From: Robbsia betulipollinis
GTDB lineage: Bacteria; Pseudomonadota; Gammaproteobacteria; Burkholderiales; Burkholderiaceae
NCBI RefSeq assembly: GCF_026624755.1
Contig: NZ_JAPMXC010000001.1
Location: 2,266,365-2,330,364 of the forward strand
Length of the DNA: 64,000 nt
Direction: 5' to 3'
Part shown: one piece after another, positions 51,891 through 60,987 of the stretch
Numbering within the stretch: position 1 is the first letter of the stretch
Layout of the letters: every line of letters begins with the position of its first letter
The notes under the pieces: model-generated
The model's database searches: none
Seen by the model: only the letters and a program-made list of their open reading frames with translations
Told to the model about the DNA's origin: nothing
Program-made: the position numbers and the translations under genes

Positions 51891-53911
51891 GGTTGCTTCC
51901 CTGATAGAAAAATGGTCTTGCCGCTGACCTGGTCCAGCGTCCGTTGATAGGCGCCGATGACGACCTGTTCGTCGAATTCCCGCTCGGCCTTGCGGCGCGC
52001 GGCGTCTTCCATCGTTTTGCGTTGCTGCGCCGGCAGGCACAGTACCCGCTGCATCGCCTCGGCGAGCCGCTGGGCGCTGCGGGCCTCGCACAGTATGCCA
52101 TTGACGCCGTCCTCCACGACCTCGACGCAACCCGGCACCCGCGTGGCGATCGCGATGCGGCCCATCGCGGCGGCTTCCAGCAAGGTGCGCGGCACGCCTT
52201 CCCGATAGGACGGCAGGACGATGCAGTCGGCCGCGGCGATATGCGGACGCACATCATCGGCTTCGCCGAGGTAATCGATCAGTCCCTCAGCGCACCAAGC
52301 GTCGACTTCCGCGCGGGAAATCGCGCTGGGGTTGGCGACGCCCACCGGGCCGAGCAGTTGCCAGCAGGCCTCGGGGAAGCGCGCCTTGAGCTGTCGGGCG
52401 GCATCGACGAATTCGCCCACGCCCTTGTCCCACAGCAGGCGGCCGATGAGCAGGAAGCGAAACCGCCCGTCCGGCGCGTGCGGGCGCACCGCGAAGCGGG
52501 CCAGGTCCACGCCCTCGCCGCGCAGCAGCCGCGCGCGCCCGGGATGCACGAGCAGATCGCGCGACAGGAAGGCGTCGCGGTCGTCGGGATTCAGGAACCA
52601 GACTTCGCGCGGGAAGCGGAAGGCGAGCCGGTACAGGCCCTGCGCGATGCGCGCGGCGCGGCTGGCGTGCAGGAAGACGTAGCCCAGACCGGTGGTGACG
52701 GCGACCGACGGCACGCGCGCCAGGGCGGCGGCCAGGGTGCCATAGATGTTCGGCTTGATGGTGTAGTGAAAGACGACGTCGGGCCGCGTGCGGCGATAGA
52801 TCCGGAAGAGGCTGGCAAGCGTGCGCAGGTCTTCCACCGGCCGCGTGCCCTGCGAGGCGAGCGCCAGATCGACGCAGGTGCAGCCCATCGCCGTGAGCGG
52901 CGCGAACGCGGCATCGCGCGGCGCGACGATGGTCACGCGCGCGCCGGCGCGCGCGAGCGCCTCGAGCAGGCCGCGCCGGTAATTCAGGATCGACCAGGCG
53001 GTGTTCGACACCAGGCAGATGTGCAGGGGCGCGGCCGTGTCCGGGCCGCGGGCGAACAGGGTTCGCTTGAGCGATTGCAGCCAGGCGTAGGGCATGATGA
53101 AATGGGTCAGGTTTTTCGCCAGGCCGAGCCAGTAGAAGGGGTTGAGCGGTTCCGCGTGCCGGCATTGCAGGCGCAGCGTCGAGCGGATCTGCTGGCGCCG
53201 GCGCGTGGCGCTGATGCCGCCTTCGTTGAGTTCGTAACGGATGCCGATTTCCGGCAGGTTGGCGCAGTCGTCGTGCCGCATGATCCGCAGGAACAGATCG
53301 AGGTCCTCGGCGGCCGGATAGTCCGCGCGGTAGTTGCCGGCGCGCCGCACCGCGTCGCCGCGCAGCATCATGGCCGGATGAATGAAGCAACTGCGCGCGA
53401 AGCGCTGGCGGCGGATGTCGGCCGGCGCGGCGGGAGGGGCCAGCACATACGCCCCCGCGCCTCCTGCGCCTCCCGCGTTTGCGCGGCGAACCGCCTGTGC
53501 CCACATGCCCACCGCGCCCACGCGGGGATGGGCGTCGAGATAGCGGCGTTGTTTCGACAGGCGCCCGGGGAGCGCCAGGTCGCCCGCATCGATGCGCGCG
53601 ATGTAGTCGACGCGGCTGGCGCCCGCGTCGTCGCCATCGGCGAGGAGGCGTTCGACGCCAGCGGCGAGCGCGGCTTCGATGCCGCCATTGCGCGCGATGC
53701 GCAATACCTCGATGCGCAGGTTCGCGGGCGGCGCGCCGGCCAGCGGGGCGTGGGGGTCGAAGGGCGGCTGGCTGCCGTCGTCCACGACCAGCACGCGCAG
53801 CACGGGCCAGTCGGGCTCGTCGAGCGAGACGATCGTGCGCCAGGCGTCGGCCAGCGCGTTGTAGACCGGCAGCAGGACCGCGACGGATGAGGAGGGTGCG
53901 GCAGCATTCAT
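51887..53911 (-). CDS. Bifunctional glycosyltransferase: GT2 domain fused to GT4 domain
   Basis: 674 residues. The N-terminal GT2 domain (about 1-275) has VAVLLPVYNALADAWRTI, VLVVDDGSQPPF, ARIDAGDLALPGRL (DxD-like) and the EDLDLFLRI acid. The GT4 domain (about 300-674) opens HICLVSNTAWSILNYRRG and has FLLIGRLLWDKGVGEFVDAA and PSYREGVPRTLLEAAAMGR (EX7E). Two linkages in O-unit assembly could be made by one protein. The start MNAAAP at 53911 overlaps the stop of the flippase gene. Confidence 0.9.
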   Translation of the reverse strand: MNAAAPSSSVAVLLPVYNALADAWRTIVSLDEPDWPVLRVLVVDDGSQPPFDPHAPLAGAPPANLRIEVLRIARNGGIEAALAAGVERLLADGDDAGASRVDYIARIDAGDLALPGRLSKQRRYLDAHPRVGAVGMWAQAVRRANAGGAGGAGAYVLAPPAAPADIRRQRFARSCFIHPAMMLRGDAVRRAGNYRADYPAAEDLDLFLRIMRHDDCANLPEIGIRYELNEGGISATRRRQQIRSTLRLQCRHAEPLNPFYWLGLAKNLTHFIMPYAWLQSLKRTLFARGPDTAAPLHICLVSNTAWSILNYRRGLLEALARAGARVTIVAPRDAAFAPLTAMGCTCVDLALASQGTRPVEDLRTLASLFRIYRRTRPDVVFHYTIKPNIYGTLAAALARVPSVAVTTGLGYVFLHASRAARIAQGLYRLAFRFPREVWFLNPDDRDAFLSRDLLVHPGRARLLRGEGVDLARFAVRPHAPDGRFRFLLIGRLLWDKGVGEFVDAARQLKARFPEACWQLLGPVGVANPSAISRAEVDAWCAEGLIDYLGEADDVRPHIAAADCIVLPSYREGVPRTLLEAAAMGRIAIATRVPGCVEVVEDGVNGILCEARSAQRLAEAMQRVLCLPAQQRKTMEDAARRKAEREFDEQVVIGAYQRTLDQVSGKTIFLSGKQP

Positions 53912-55311
53912 GATGGACTCACGGACAGCACCCGTTGAATATAGACGGCATCGGCCGCGAGGGCGACGCCATAGCCGATTGCCAGGCCCGCGAGCGCGCC
54001 GAAGCCGCCGAAGGCGGGAATCAGCAGCAGGTTCGCGACGCAGGCGGCGCACAGGGCGGCCGCCCATTTTGCCAGCACGACGTAACGCGCCTGGTATTTG
54101 AGGACGATCAGGTTGCAGATCGCCTCGAGTCCGGCGAGCACGGACAGCCACGCGGCCCATCGCAGGAAAGCGGCCGCATGCTCGAAGCCCGGGCCGAAGA
54201 CGAGGCGGATGATGAAGGGCGCGCACGCGCCGATCACCACGGCGCCGAGCGCCATCGTCGCGCCCGTGAGCATCAGCAGGCGGACGAGATTGCGACGCAG
54301 CCGCGCCGGCTCGGCGACGCGATAGACGAAGGCGGGCGCCACGGTCTGCGCGAGCATCAGCGCCAGGGTGATCCAGTTTTCGTTCAGTTGCTGCGCGGCG
54401 GCGTAACGGCCCAGTTCGGCGAAGCCGACATAGTGCTGGAGCATCAGCCGGTCGAGCTTCATGAACAGGTACATGCAGACCAGACCGAGCCAGAATACCG
54501 AGCCCGCGGCGGCGAAATGGCGCAGCAGCGCCGGGTCGACGCGCCAGCGAAAACCGGCATGCCGGCGTTGATAGATCAGCAAGCCGAGGCCGATCACGGC
54601 GGATTCCACCGCCCAGACCCCGCCGAAGCCGCCGGGCGGCAAGGCCGCGCGCGCCAGCAGGAAGACCGCAAGCGCCTTGACCAGCGCGCTGGACAGGCTC
54701 AGGAGCAGCGCGGGTCTGGAATAGGTGCGCGCCTGAAGCCAGGCGCTGACCACGCCGAACGGTTCCCGAAACACCAGCGTCAGCGCCAGGCCGGCGAGCA
54801 TGGCCGCGACGACCGGATCGAACGGCCCCTGCGCGTGGCCCAGCGCGCGGCCCGCGGCGAGCAGCGTCCAGACCAGCGCGAGGGCGGTGAGCGACACCGC
54901 CATGCGCAGCGCGAACGCGCTACCCATGATGCTGGCGAGCGGGGCGCCGTCGGGCGCGGCGCCCGGCGCGCATTTTTTACCGGGGCGCGGTGCGGTATGA
55001 TCGGGGCGTCGACCGTCATTCCGAGAGGCCTCCTCGCGCGCGCCGGCGGCCACCATCGCCGGCACGAGGATCTCGGCGCCACACACCCAGGTCAGCGGCG
55101 CGGCCACGGTCAGCAGGGTGTTGGCGTACTGCCACTTGCCGAAGACGTCCGGTCCCAGGTAGCGCGCGAGGACGCCGCTGGTGACGATCGCGACACCGAT
55201 CTGCGTCAGGCGTTCGGCCGCGAGCCAGCCCAGATTGGCCAGCGCCGCGCCCGCGTCGCCGCGCAGCAGCCGGCCCGCGCCGCGCCATGGGCGATCCATG
55301 CCGCCCGTCAC
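53908..55311 (-). CDS. Wzx-like O-unit flippase (polysaccharide biosynthesis, MATE/MOP superfamily)
   Basis: 467 residues with 12 or more helices. NLGWLAAERLTQIGVAIVTSGVLARYLGPDVFGKWQYA is the usual opening helix pair; KLDRLMLQHYVGFAELGRYA is the mid-protein family motif. Residues about 93-127 form a hydrophilic insert (REEASRNDGRRPDHTAPRPG and onward) between helices 2 and 3 that looks foreign to the family. ATG 55311 or 55299 may be used. Its presence with a Wzm/Wzt system implies two export routes in the locus. Confidence 0.85.
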   Translation of the reverse strand: MTGGMDRPWRGAGRLLRGDAGAALANLGWLAAERLTQIGVAIVTSGVLARYLGPDVFGKWQYANTLLTVAAPLTWVCGAEILVPAMVAAGAREEASRNDGRRPDHTAPRPGKKCAPGAAPDGAPLASIMGSAFALRMAVSLTALALVWTLLAAGRALGHAQGPFDPVVAAMLAGLALTLVFREPFGVVSAWLQARTYSRPALLLSLSSALVKALAVFLLARAALPPGGFGGVWAVESAVIGLGLLIYQRRHAGFRWRVDPALLRHFAAAGSVFWLGLVCMYLFMKLDRLMLQHYVGFAELGRYAAAQQLNENWITLALMLAQTVAPAFVYRVAEPARLRRNLVRLLMLTGATMALGAVVIGACAPFIIRLVFGPGFEHAAAFLRWAAWLSVLAGLEAICNLIVLKYQARYVVLAKWAAALCAACVANLLLIPAFGGFGALAGLAIGYGVALAADAVYIQRVLSVSPS

Positions 55312-55592
55312 GCGGCGCGGCGCGTGGCAGCGGCGCGACGGCCGGCAGGGGGAGCGGGAAGTGTGCCGCTACGTGCGGTAGAGAGCAATACGCGCGCAAG
55401 GCTTCGCATAGAATGTCCGGTAAGGGGCCTGCCTCGGCACGGGGGTGCGGGGGCGGCGTCAGCCGACGGGGACATCGTCCGCACGTCGGTTTGGCAGTGA
55501 CAACCCGTAATCAGCCCGCAATTATATTGAAGTCGGCATGGTTTCTGCATGCCGATCCGATGATTTTCAAAAAACAAAGGTACGGCACAGCA

Positions 55593-56987
55593 ATGGTTTC
55601 CAACTCCATTTTCAAGGCATACGACATCCGTGGCGTGATCGGCAAGACGCTGGACGCGGACGTGGCGCGACAGATCGGCAAGGCCTACGGCAGCGAAGTG
55701 CGCGAGAAGGGCGGCGATGCCGTCGTCATCGGCCGCGACGGCCGCCTGTCGGGCCCGGAGCTGTCCGTGGCGCTGGCCGAAGGCCTGCGCTCGGCCGGCG
55801 TGGACGTGGTGGACATCGGCATGGTGCCGACGCCGGTCGGCTATTTCGCGACGAACGTGCCGTTGAAGCTGGAGGGCGGCGAGCGCGACGTGGATTCGTG
55901 CATCGTCATCACGGGAAGCCACAATCCGCCGGACTACAACGGTTTCAAGATGGTCCTGCGCGGCCAGGCGATCTACGGCGACGCGATCCAGGGCCTGTAC
56001 CAGCGGATCGTCGACCAGCGCTTCACCGAAGGCGCGGGCGCGTTGCACGCCTACGACATCGCCGATGAGTACATCGCGCGCATCGTCGGCGACATCAAGG
56101 CCGTGCGCCCGATGAAGCTGGTGCTCGACGCCGGCAACGGCGTGGCGGGCGGGCTCGCGCCGCGTCTGTTCAAGGCGCTGGGCGCCGAGGTGCAGGAACT
56201 GTTCTGCGAGGTCGACGGCAATTTCCCGAACCACCACCCAGACCCGGCGCACGCGGAGAACCTGCAGGACGTGATCCGCGCGCTGAACGAGACCGACGCC
56301 GAGATCGGCTTCGCGTTCGACGGCGACGGCGACCGCCTGGGGGTGGTGACCAAGGACGGCCAGATCATCTATCCGGATCGTCAACTGATGCTGTTCGCCG
56401 AGGAAGTGCTGTCGCGCAACCCGGGCGGCCAGATCATTTACGACGTGAAGTGCACGCGCAACCTCGCCACCTGGGTGCGCGAGAAGGGCGGCGAGCCGCT
56501 GATGTGGAAAACGGGCCACTCGCTGGTCAAGGCCAAGCTGAAGGAAACCGGCGCGCCGCTCGCGGGCGAGATGAGCGGCCACGTGTTCTTCAAGGACCGC
56601 TGGTACGGTTTCGACGACGGCCTGTACACCGGCGCGCGGATGCTGGAGATCCTCTCGCGCGTGGCCGACCCGAGCGCCCTGCTCAACGGCCTGCCGAACT
56701 CGCTGTCCACGCCCGAACTGCAGATCAAGCTCGAGGAAGGCGAGAATGTCGCCCTGATCGCCAAGATGCAGAAAAACGCCCAGTTCACCGGTGCGGACGA
56801 CGTCGTGACGATCGACGGCATGCGCGTCGAGTATCCGGACGGCTTCGGTCTGGCACGCTCGTCGAACACCACGCCGGTGGTCGTCCTGCGTTTCGAGGCC
56901 GACAACGAGGCGGCGCTGACGCGCATCCAGGAGGACTTCCGCCGTGTCATCCTGGCGGAGAAGCCGGACGCGAAACTGCCGTTCTGA
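55593..56987 (+). CDS. manB: Phosphomannomutase/phosphoglucomutase (AlgC/ManB family)
   Basis: 464 residues, alpha-D-phosphohexomutase fold. The phosphoserine loop is IVITGSHNPPDYNGFK, the metal loop is AFDGDGDRLGVV, the sugar-binding loop is GEMSGHVFFKDRW, and the phosphate loop is ARSSNTTPVVVLRFE. It interconverts Man-6-P/Man-1-P and Glc-6-P/Glc-1-P, feeding both GDP-D-rhamnose and dTDP-L-rhamnose. A strong hairpin follows at 57086. Confidence 0.94.
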   Translation: MVSNSIFKAYDIRGVIGKTLDADVARQIGKAYGSEVREKGGDAVVIGRDGRLSGPELSVALAEGLRSAGVDVVDIGMVPTPVGYFATNVPLKLEGGERDVDSCIVITGSHNPPDYNGFKMVLRGQAIYGDAIQGLYQRIVDQRFTEGAGALHAYDIADEYIARIVGDIKAVRPMKLVLDAGNGVAGGLAPRLFKALGAEVQELFCEVDGNFPNHHPDPAHAENLQDVIRALNETDAEIGFAFDGDGDRLGVVTKDGQIIYPDRQLMLFAEEVLSRNPGGQIIYDVKCTRNLATWVREKGGEPLMWKTGHSLVKAKLKETGAPLAGEMSGHVFFKDRWYGFDDGLYTGARMLEILSRVADPSALLNGLPNSLSTPELQIKLEEGENVALIAKMQKNAQFTGADDVVTIDGMRVEYPDGFGLARSSNTTPVVVLRFEADNEAALTRIQEDFRRVILAEKPDAKLPF

Positions 56988-57085
56988 CGGCAGCGCCACC
57001 GGACCGCGCCGCGCCGCCTGGCCGCAGGTCCGCCGGCGAGAGATTCGACGGCAAGAGGTTCGACGGCACGTTCGGTGACCCGGAA

Positions 57086-57116
57086 GGGCGGTGCGCGGCA
57101 GGACCGCGCACCGCCC
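57086..57116 (+). terminator. Strong 13-bp hairpin downstream of manB
   Basis: gggcggtgcgcgg and ccgcgcaccgccc pair perfectly around a 5-base loop (cagga). No T-run follows, so Rho-independent termination is not certain. It may still end the manB transcript or protect its 3' end. Confidence 0.55.
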
Positions 57117-57183
57117 CTGCACACGATTGGTTACAGATTTGTTACCACATCGTTTCATGTGGCGTCCTATTGACGCGGTAAAA

Positions 57184-57202
57184 TCGTTGTTTTTTTCAAC
57201 GA
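57184..57202 (+). promoter_or_regulatory. Hairpin with T7 loop directly before the waaC start
   Basis: tcgttg-ttttttt-caacga ends at the base before ATG 57203, leaving no room for a ribosome-binding sequence. A second stem, ccacat-cgtttc-atgtgg, is at 57145-57162. Either translation starts elsewhere (for example TTG 57227) or the mRNA is leaderless or structurally controlled. Confidence 0.4.
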
Positions 57203-58222
57203 ATGACTGCCTCTGACCGTCCGCCCTTGAAAATCGCCATCGTAAAAGTGTCGTCGCTGGGCGATGTGGTGCATGCCATGCCGGTTATTGCCGATATTCG
57301 CCGGCATCATCCCGATGCGCAGATCGATTGGGTCGTCGAGGAGGCGTTCGTCGACCTGGTGCGTCTGGTGCACGGCGTACGGCGGGTGATTCCGGTCGCC
57401 CTGCGGCGCTGGCGGCACCAGCCGTTCGCCTCGCGCACGCGCGGCGAGTGGGCGGCCTGCAAGCGTCAGTTGCGCGAAGAACAATACGACCACGTGATCG
57501 ATTGCCAGGGCTTGGTGAAAACCGCCTGGCTGGCATCGCGCGCGCGCGGGCCGGTGACGGGACTCGCGAACCGCACCGACGGCGCGGGCTACGAATGGCC
57601 GGCCCGTTATTTCTACCAGACGTCGATTCCCATCGAGCGCCGCACCCACGTGGTCGAGCGTTCGCGCCAGCTCGTCGCGGCGGCGTTGCGGCTGCCCGTG
57701 CCCGAGGTCGATCCGTCGCAGATCGATTTCGGCCTCGACACCCGCGCGAGCGCGCTGGCGCTGGCGCAAGTGGGCATGAACCTGCCGGTGCCGTATGTGG
57801 TCTTCGTCCACGCCAGTTCCCGCGCGGACAAGCAATGGCCGGAAACCGAGTGGATCGCGCTGGGCGAGGCGCTGGTGCGGCGGGGCGCCTCCATCGTCCT
57901 GCCCTGGGGCAACGAGGAAGAGCACCTGTGCAGCAAGCGCATCGCCGAGGCGTTCGGCGACGCGGCGCTGGTGCCGCCGCGTCTCTCGCTGCCCGCGGTG
58001 GTCGGGCTGCTCGACGGCGCGGCCGCGACGGTCGGCGTGGACACCGGGCTCGTGCATATCGCCGCGGCGCTGAAGCGGCCGACCGTCGAGCTGTACAATT
58101 TCTCGACCGCCTGGCGCACCGGGGGCTACTGGTCGCAGAAAGTCATCGAGATCGGCGCCGCGAACCAGCCGCCGCACCTGGTGGATGTCAAGCGCGCGCT
58201 GGGCGATTTCGGTCTCCTGTGA
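57203..58222 (+). CDS. waaC: Lipopolysaccharide heptosyltransferase I
   Basis: 339 residues, GT9 family. It adds the first L,D-heptose to Kdo of the inner core. IAIVKVSSLGDVVHAMPVI is the GT9 opening, DHVIDCQGLVKTAWLA follows, and FVHASSRADKQWPETEW and GVDTGLVHIAAAL form the ADP-heptose site. The exact start is uncertain: the ATG has no ribosome-binding sequence. It is followed after 77 bases by kdoO and waaA, an inner-core gene group. Confidence 0.92.
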   Translation: MTASDRPPLKIAIVKVSSLGDVVHAMPVIADIRRHHPDAQIDWVVEEAFVDLVRLVHGVRRVIPVALRRWRHQPFASRTRGEWAACKRQLREEQYDHVIDCQGLVKTAWLASRARGPVTGLANRTDGAGYEWPARYFYQTSIPIERRTHVVERSRQLVAAALRLPVPEVDPSQIDFGLDTRASALALAQVGMNLPVPYVVFVHASSRADKQWPETEWIALGEALVRRGASIVLPWGNEEEHLCSKRIAEAFGDAALVPPRLSLPAVVGLLDGAAATVGVDTGLVHIAAALKRPTVELYNFSTAWRTGGYWSQKVIEIGAANQPPHLVDVKRALGDFGLL

Positions 58223-58299
58223 CGTCGCGCGGGCCCGGCGCGCCGCAAATCGGCTATCCTGCCGGATGATCGGTCCGATCTTCTGAAAAGCGCCTGTCC

Positions 58300-59178
58300 A
58301 TGAGCACCTCTCAAATCATCGAAGTCGAAGGCGACTGGGATGCCCGTCACCTGTCGGCGCCCCGCGAAACCCTGGTGGCCGCGCTCGAGCGGGGCCGCGT
58401 GCTGTACTTCCCCCATCTCGATTTTCCGCTGGATGCCGACGAGACCGCCCTGCTGGACCCGGCGATCGCGGATCCCAAGCGCAAGAACATCAGTCTCGCG
58501 CCCGATGGCGCGCTGGCCGGCGTGGCCGGCGACGCGGCGGCGCAGGCCCGGGTCCGCGCGCTGATCACCCGCTACCAGGCGCGTGCGGCAAGCCTGATCG
58601 ACGGTCTCGCGCCGGCTTACCGCGGCCGCCTGCGCGCGGCGCCCACCAGCCTGCGCCTGCACCGCGTGGAGACGCGCCAGACCTCGTGGCGTGCCGACGA
58701 CAGCCGGCTGCACCTGGATGCCTTTCCGTCCCGCCCGAACCGCGGCGAGCGGATCCTGCGCATTTTCACGAACGTCAATCCCGGGGGCGAGCCGCGCGTG
58801 TGGCGCGTCGGCGAACCGTTCGAGGACGCCGCGCGGCGCTTCCTGCCCCGCATCGCGCCGCAACGGCCGGGCAGCGCCTGGCTGTTGCAGACGCTGGGCA
58901 TCACCAAATCGCGGCGCACGCCGTACGATCACCTGATGCTCGGCCTGCACGATGCGATGAAGGCCGATCTCGAATATCAAAAAAGTTGCGAACAGCAGAC
59001 GATGCCGTTTCCGCCCGGCAGCGTCTGGGTCTGTTTCTCGGACCAGACCTCGCATGCGGTGATGTCGGGGCAGTTCATGCTCGAACAAACCTTCTTCCTG
59101 CCCGCCGCGGCGATAGTCGAGCCCGCGTGCGCGCCGCTGGGCGTGCTCGAACGGCTGACCGGCCGCACGCTGATCTGA
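58300..59178 (+). CDS. kdoO: Kdo hydroxylase (Kdo 3-hydroxylase, KdoO), Fe(II)/2-oxoglutarate type
   Basis: 292 residues. In Burkholderia and Yersinia, KdoO turns the outer Kdo into Ko after its transfer to lipid A. The iron-binding His and Asp appear in DSRLHLDAFPSRP, the second His in SDQTSHAVMSGQFM, and the 2-oxoglutarate-binding Arg region in RGERILRIFTNVNP. It lies between waaC and waaA, which is the expected place. Confidence 0.88.
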   Translation: MSTSQIIEVEGDWDARHLSAPRETLVAALERGRVLYFPHLDFPLDADETALLDPAIADPKRKNISLAPDGALAGVAGDAAAQARVRALITRYQARAASLIDGLAPAYRGRLRAAPTSLRLHRVETRQTSWRADDSRLHLDAFPSRPNRGERILRIFTNVNPGGEPRVWRVGEPFEDAARRFLPRIAPQRPGSAWLLQTLGITKSRRTPYDHLMLGLHDAMKADLEYQKSCEQQTMPFPPGSVWVCFSDQTSHAVMSGQFMLEQTFFLPAAAIVEPACAPLGVLERLTGRTLI

Positions 59179-59186
59179 GCCGCCGC

Positions 59187-60539
59187 ATGCCTTCCTCGTC
59201 TGCCGTGCCCGCGTGGCGGATTCGTCTGCTGCGCGCCGTCTATCGCTGTCTCTGGTGGCTGGTCGCGCCGGGCGCCGTGGTGCGTCTGCTGTGGCGCTCG
59301 CGCCAGGAAGCGGGTTACCGGCGCCATATCGGCGAGCGCTTCGGATTCGGCGGGGCGGTCGTTGGCGGCGCGCCCTCCGGCGGCGTGTCTCCGGGCGTTC
59401 GTCCGCTGATCTGGGTGCATGCGGTCTCGGTGGGCGAGACGCGCGGCGCGCAACCCCTGATCGACGCCTTGCTGGCCGCCCATCCCGAGGCGCAGCTGCT
59501 CATCACGCACATGACGCCAGGCGGCCGCGCGGCCAGTCTCGCGCTGTTCGGCGACCGGGTGATCCGCGCCTATCTGCCGTACGACATGCGCGGTCCGGTG
59601 CGGCGTTTCCTGCGGCACTACCGGCCGCATGTCGGCGTGGTGATGGAAACCGAGGTGTGGCCGACGCTGATCGACGAATGCGCACGGGCCGGCGTGCCGC
59701 TGGTGCTCGCCAACGCCCGCATGTCCGAGCGCTCGTTCCGGCGCGCGGCGCGCTTTGGCGCCGGCGCGCGCGCGGTCTTCGGGGGGCTGACGGCGGTGCT
59801 GGCGCAGACCGAGGCGGACCGTCAGCGCCTGGCCGCGCTCGGCGCGCGGCGGGTCGACGTGCTGGGCAACATCAAGTTCGACGTGCGGATCGACCCGGCG
59901 CTCGTCGCGCGCGGACAGCGCTGGCGCGCGGCGATCGGCGCCCGGCCCGTGTGGGTGGCGGCGAGCACGCGGGAAGGGGAGGAAACGCTGGTGCTGGAAG
60001 CGTTCGCCCGGCAACTCGCCGTCGGTCCGGCCGACGCGCTGCTGATCCTGGTGCCGCGCCATCCGCAACGTTTCGACGAGGTGAGCGATCTGGTGTCGCG
60101 CGCGTGGCGCGGCATTCGGCGCACGGCATGGGCCGCGGCGGCACCGGATGCGGGATTGCTGGCGCTGGACATCCAGGTGATGGTCGGCGATTCGATGGGC
60201 GAACTCGCGGCCTATTACGCCGCGGCGGATCTGGCCTTCATCGGCGGCAGCCTCGTGCCCACCGGCAGCCACAACCTGATCGAGGCGGCGGCGGTGGGCT
60301 GCCCGGTGCTCGTCGGGCCGCACACCTTCAATTTCGCGCAGGCCAGCCTGCATGCGATCGAATCGGGCGCCGCGTTGCGGGTCGATTCGCCCACGGCGCT
60401 GGGGGAGTCGGTGGCCGCGCTATTGTCCGACCCCGCGCGCCGGCGGACGATGGCGACGGCGGCGCGCGCGTTCGCCGAACGGGATCGCGGCGCCACCGCG
60501 CGCACGGTCGAGGCGCTCGCGACGTATCTGGCGCGCTAG
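59187..60539 (+). CDS. waaA: 3-deoxy-D-manno-octulosonic acid (Kdo) transferase
   Basis: 450 residues. An N-terminal membrane anchor (about 12-30) and the GT30 motif IWVHAVSVGETRGAQPL with the catalytic Glu, then METEVWPTLIDECARAGVP. The C-terminal half has VAASTREGEETLVLEAF and GGSLVPTGSHNLIEAAAVG. It transfers Kdo from CMP-Kdo to lipid IVA. A Gly-rich insert (about 50-70) follows FGFGG. It begins 8 bases after kdoO. Confidence 0.95.
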   Translation: MPSSSAVPAWRIRLLRAVYRCLWWLVAPGAVVRLLWRSRQEAGYRRHIGERFGFGGAVVGGAPSGGVSPGVRPLIWVHAVSVGETRGAQPLIDALLAAHPEAQLLITHMTPGGRAASLALFGDRVIRAYLPYDMRGPVRRFLRHYRPHVGVVMETEVWPTLIDECARAGVPLVLANARMSERSFRRAARFGAGARAVFGGLTAVLAQTEADRQRLAALGARRVDVLGNIKFDVRIDPALVARGQRWRAAIGARPVWVAASTREGEETLVLEAFARQLAVGPADALLILVPRHPQRFDEVSDLVSRAWRGIRRTAWAAAAPDAGLLALDIQVMVGDSMGELAAYYAAADLAFIGGSLVPTGSHNLIEAAAVGCPVLVGPHTFNFAQASLHAIESGAALRVDSPTALGESVAALLSDPARRRTMATAARAFAERDRGATARTVEALATYLAR

Positions 60540-60578
60540 CGGCGAAAACGGCGCGAGCGGTAATTCACGGCAGACGGC

Positions 60579-60902
60579 TCAATACGTCGGCACCGACGGG
60601 TCGACCTGACGCGACCATGCGTCGATGCCGCCCGACAGGTTCAAGACCTGGGTGAAGCCGCGCGATTCGAGAAACATCGCGACCTGCGCGCTGCGCGCGC
60701 CATGGTGGCAGATGCAGACGACTTCGGCGTCCGGGTCGATTTCCTCGCTGCGCGCCGGGATCTGGCTCATCGGGATCGACGTGCTGCCGGCGATCGCGGC
60801 CGTCTGCACTTCCCAGGGCTCGCGCACGTCGAGCAGGACCGGAGCGGGGCGGGACGCGTCGGCGAGGCGTTCGGCGAGAGCGGTGGGGGCGAGCTGTTGC
60901 AT
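60579..60902 (-). CDS. Rhodanese-like sulfurtransferase domain protein
   Basis: 107 residues, a single rhodanese domain. VLLDVREPWEVQTAAI is the usual opening, and CHHGARS is the active-site loop with the catalytic Cys. C-terminal GGIDAWSRQVD is typical. Small proteins of this type (GlpE/PspE-like) move sulfur in the cytoplasm; the partner is unknown. The start was set at MQQLAP (60902); the frame is open further upstream. Lies 85 bases downstream of the pcm-like gene on the same strand. Confidence 0.88.
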   Translation of the reverse strand: MQQLAPTALAERLADASRPAPVLLDVREPWEVQTAAIAGSTSIPMSQIPARSEEIDPDAEVVCICHHGARSAQVAMFLESRGFTQVLNLSGGIDAWSRQVDPSVPTY

Positions 60903-60987
60903 CGAAGGTCCGGAAAATGAGACACGAAACGGAAAAGTGGTGCCGGCGGCTGGCGCCGACGGCACCCTCATGCGGTCAAAAGGCCGG

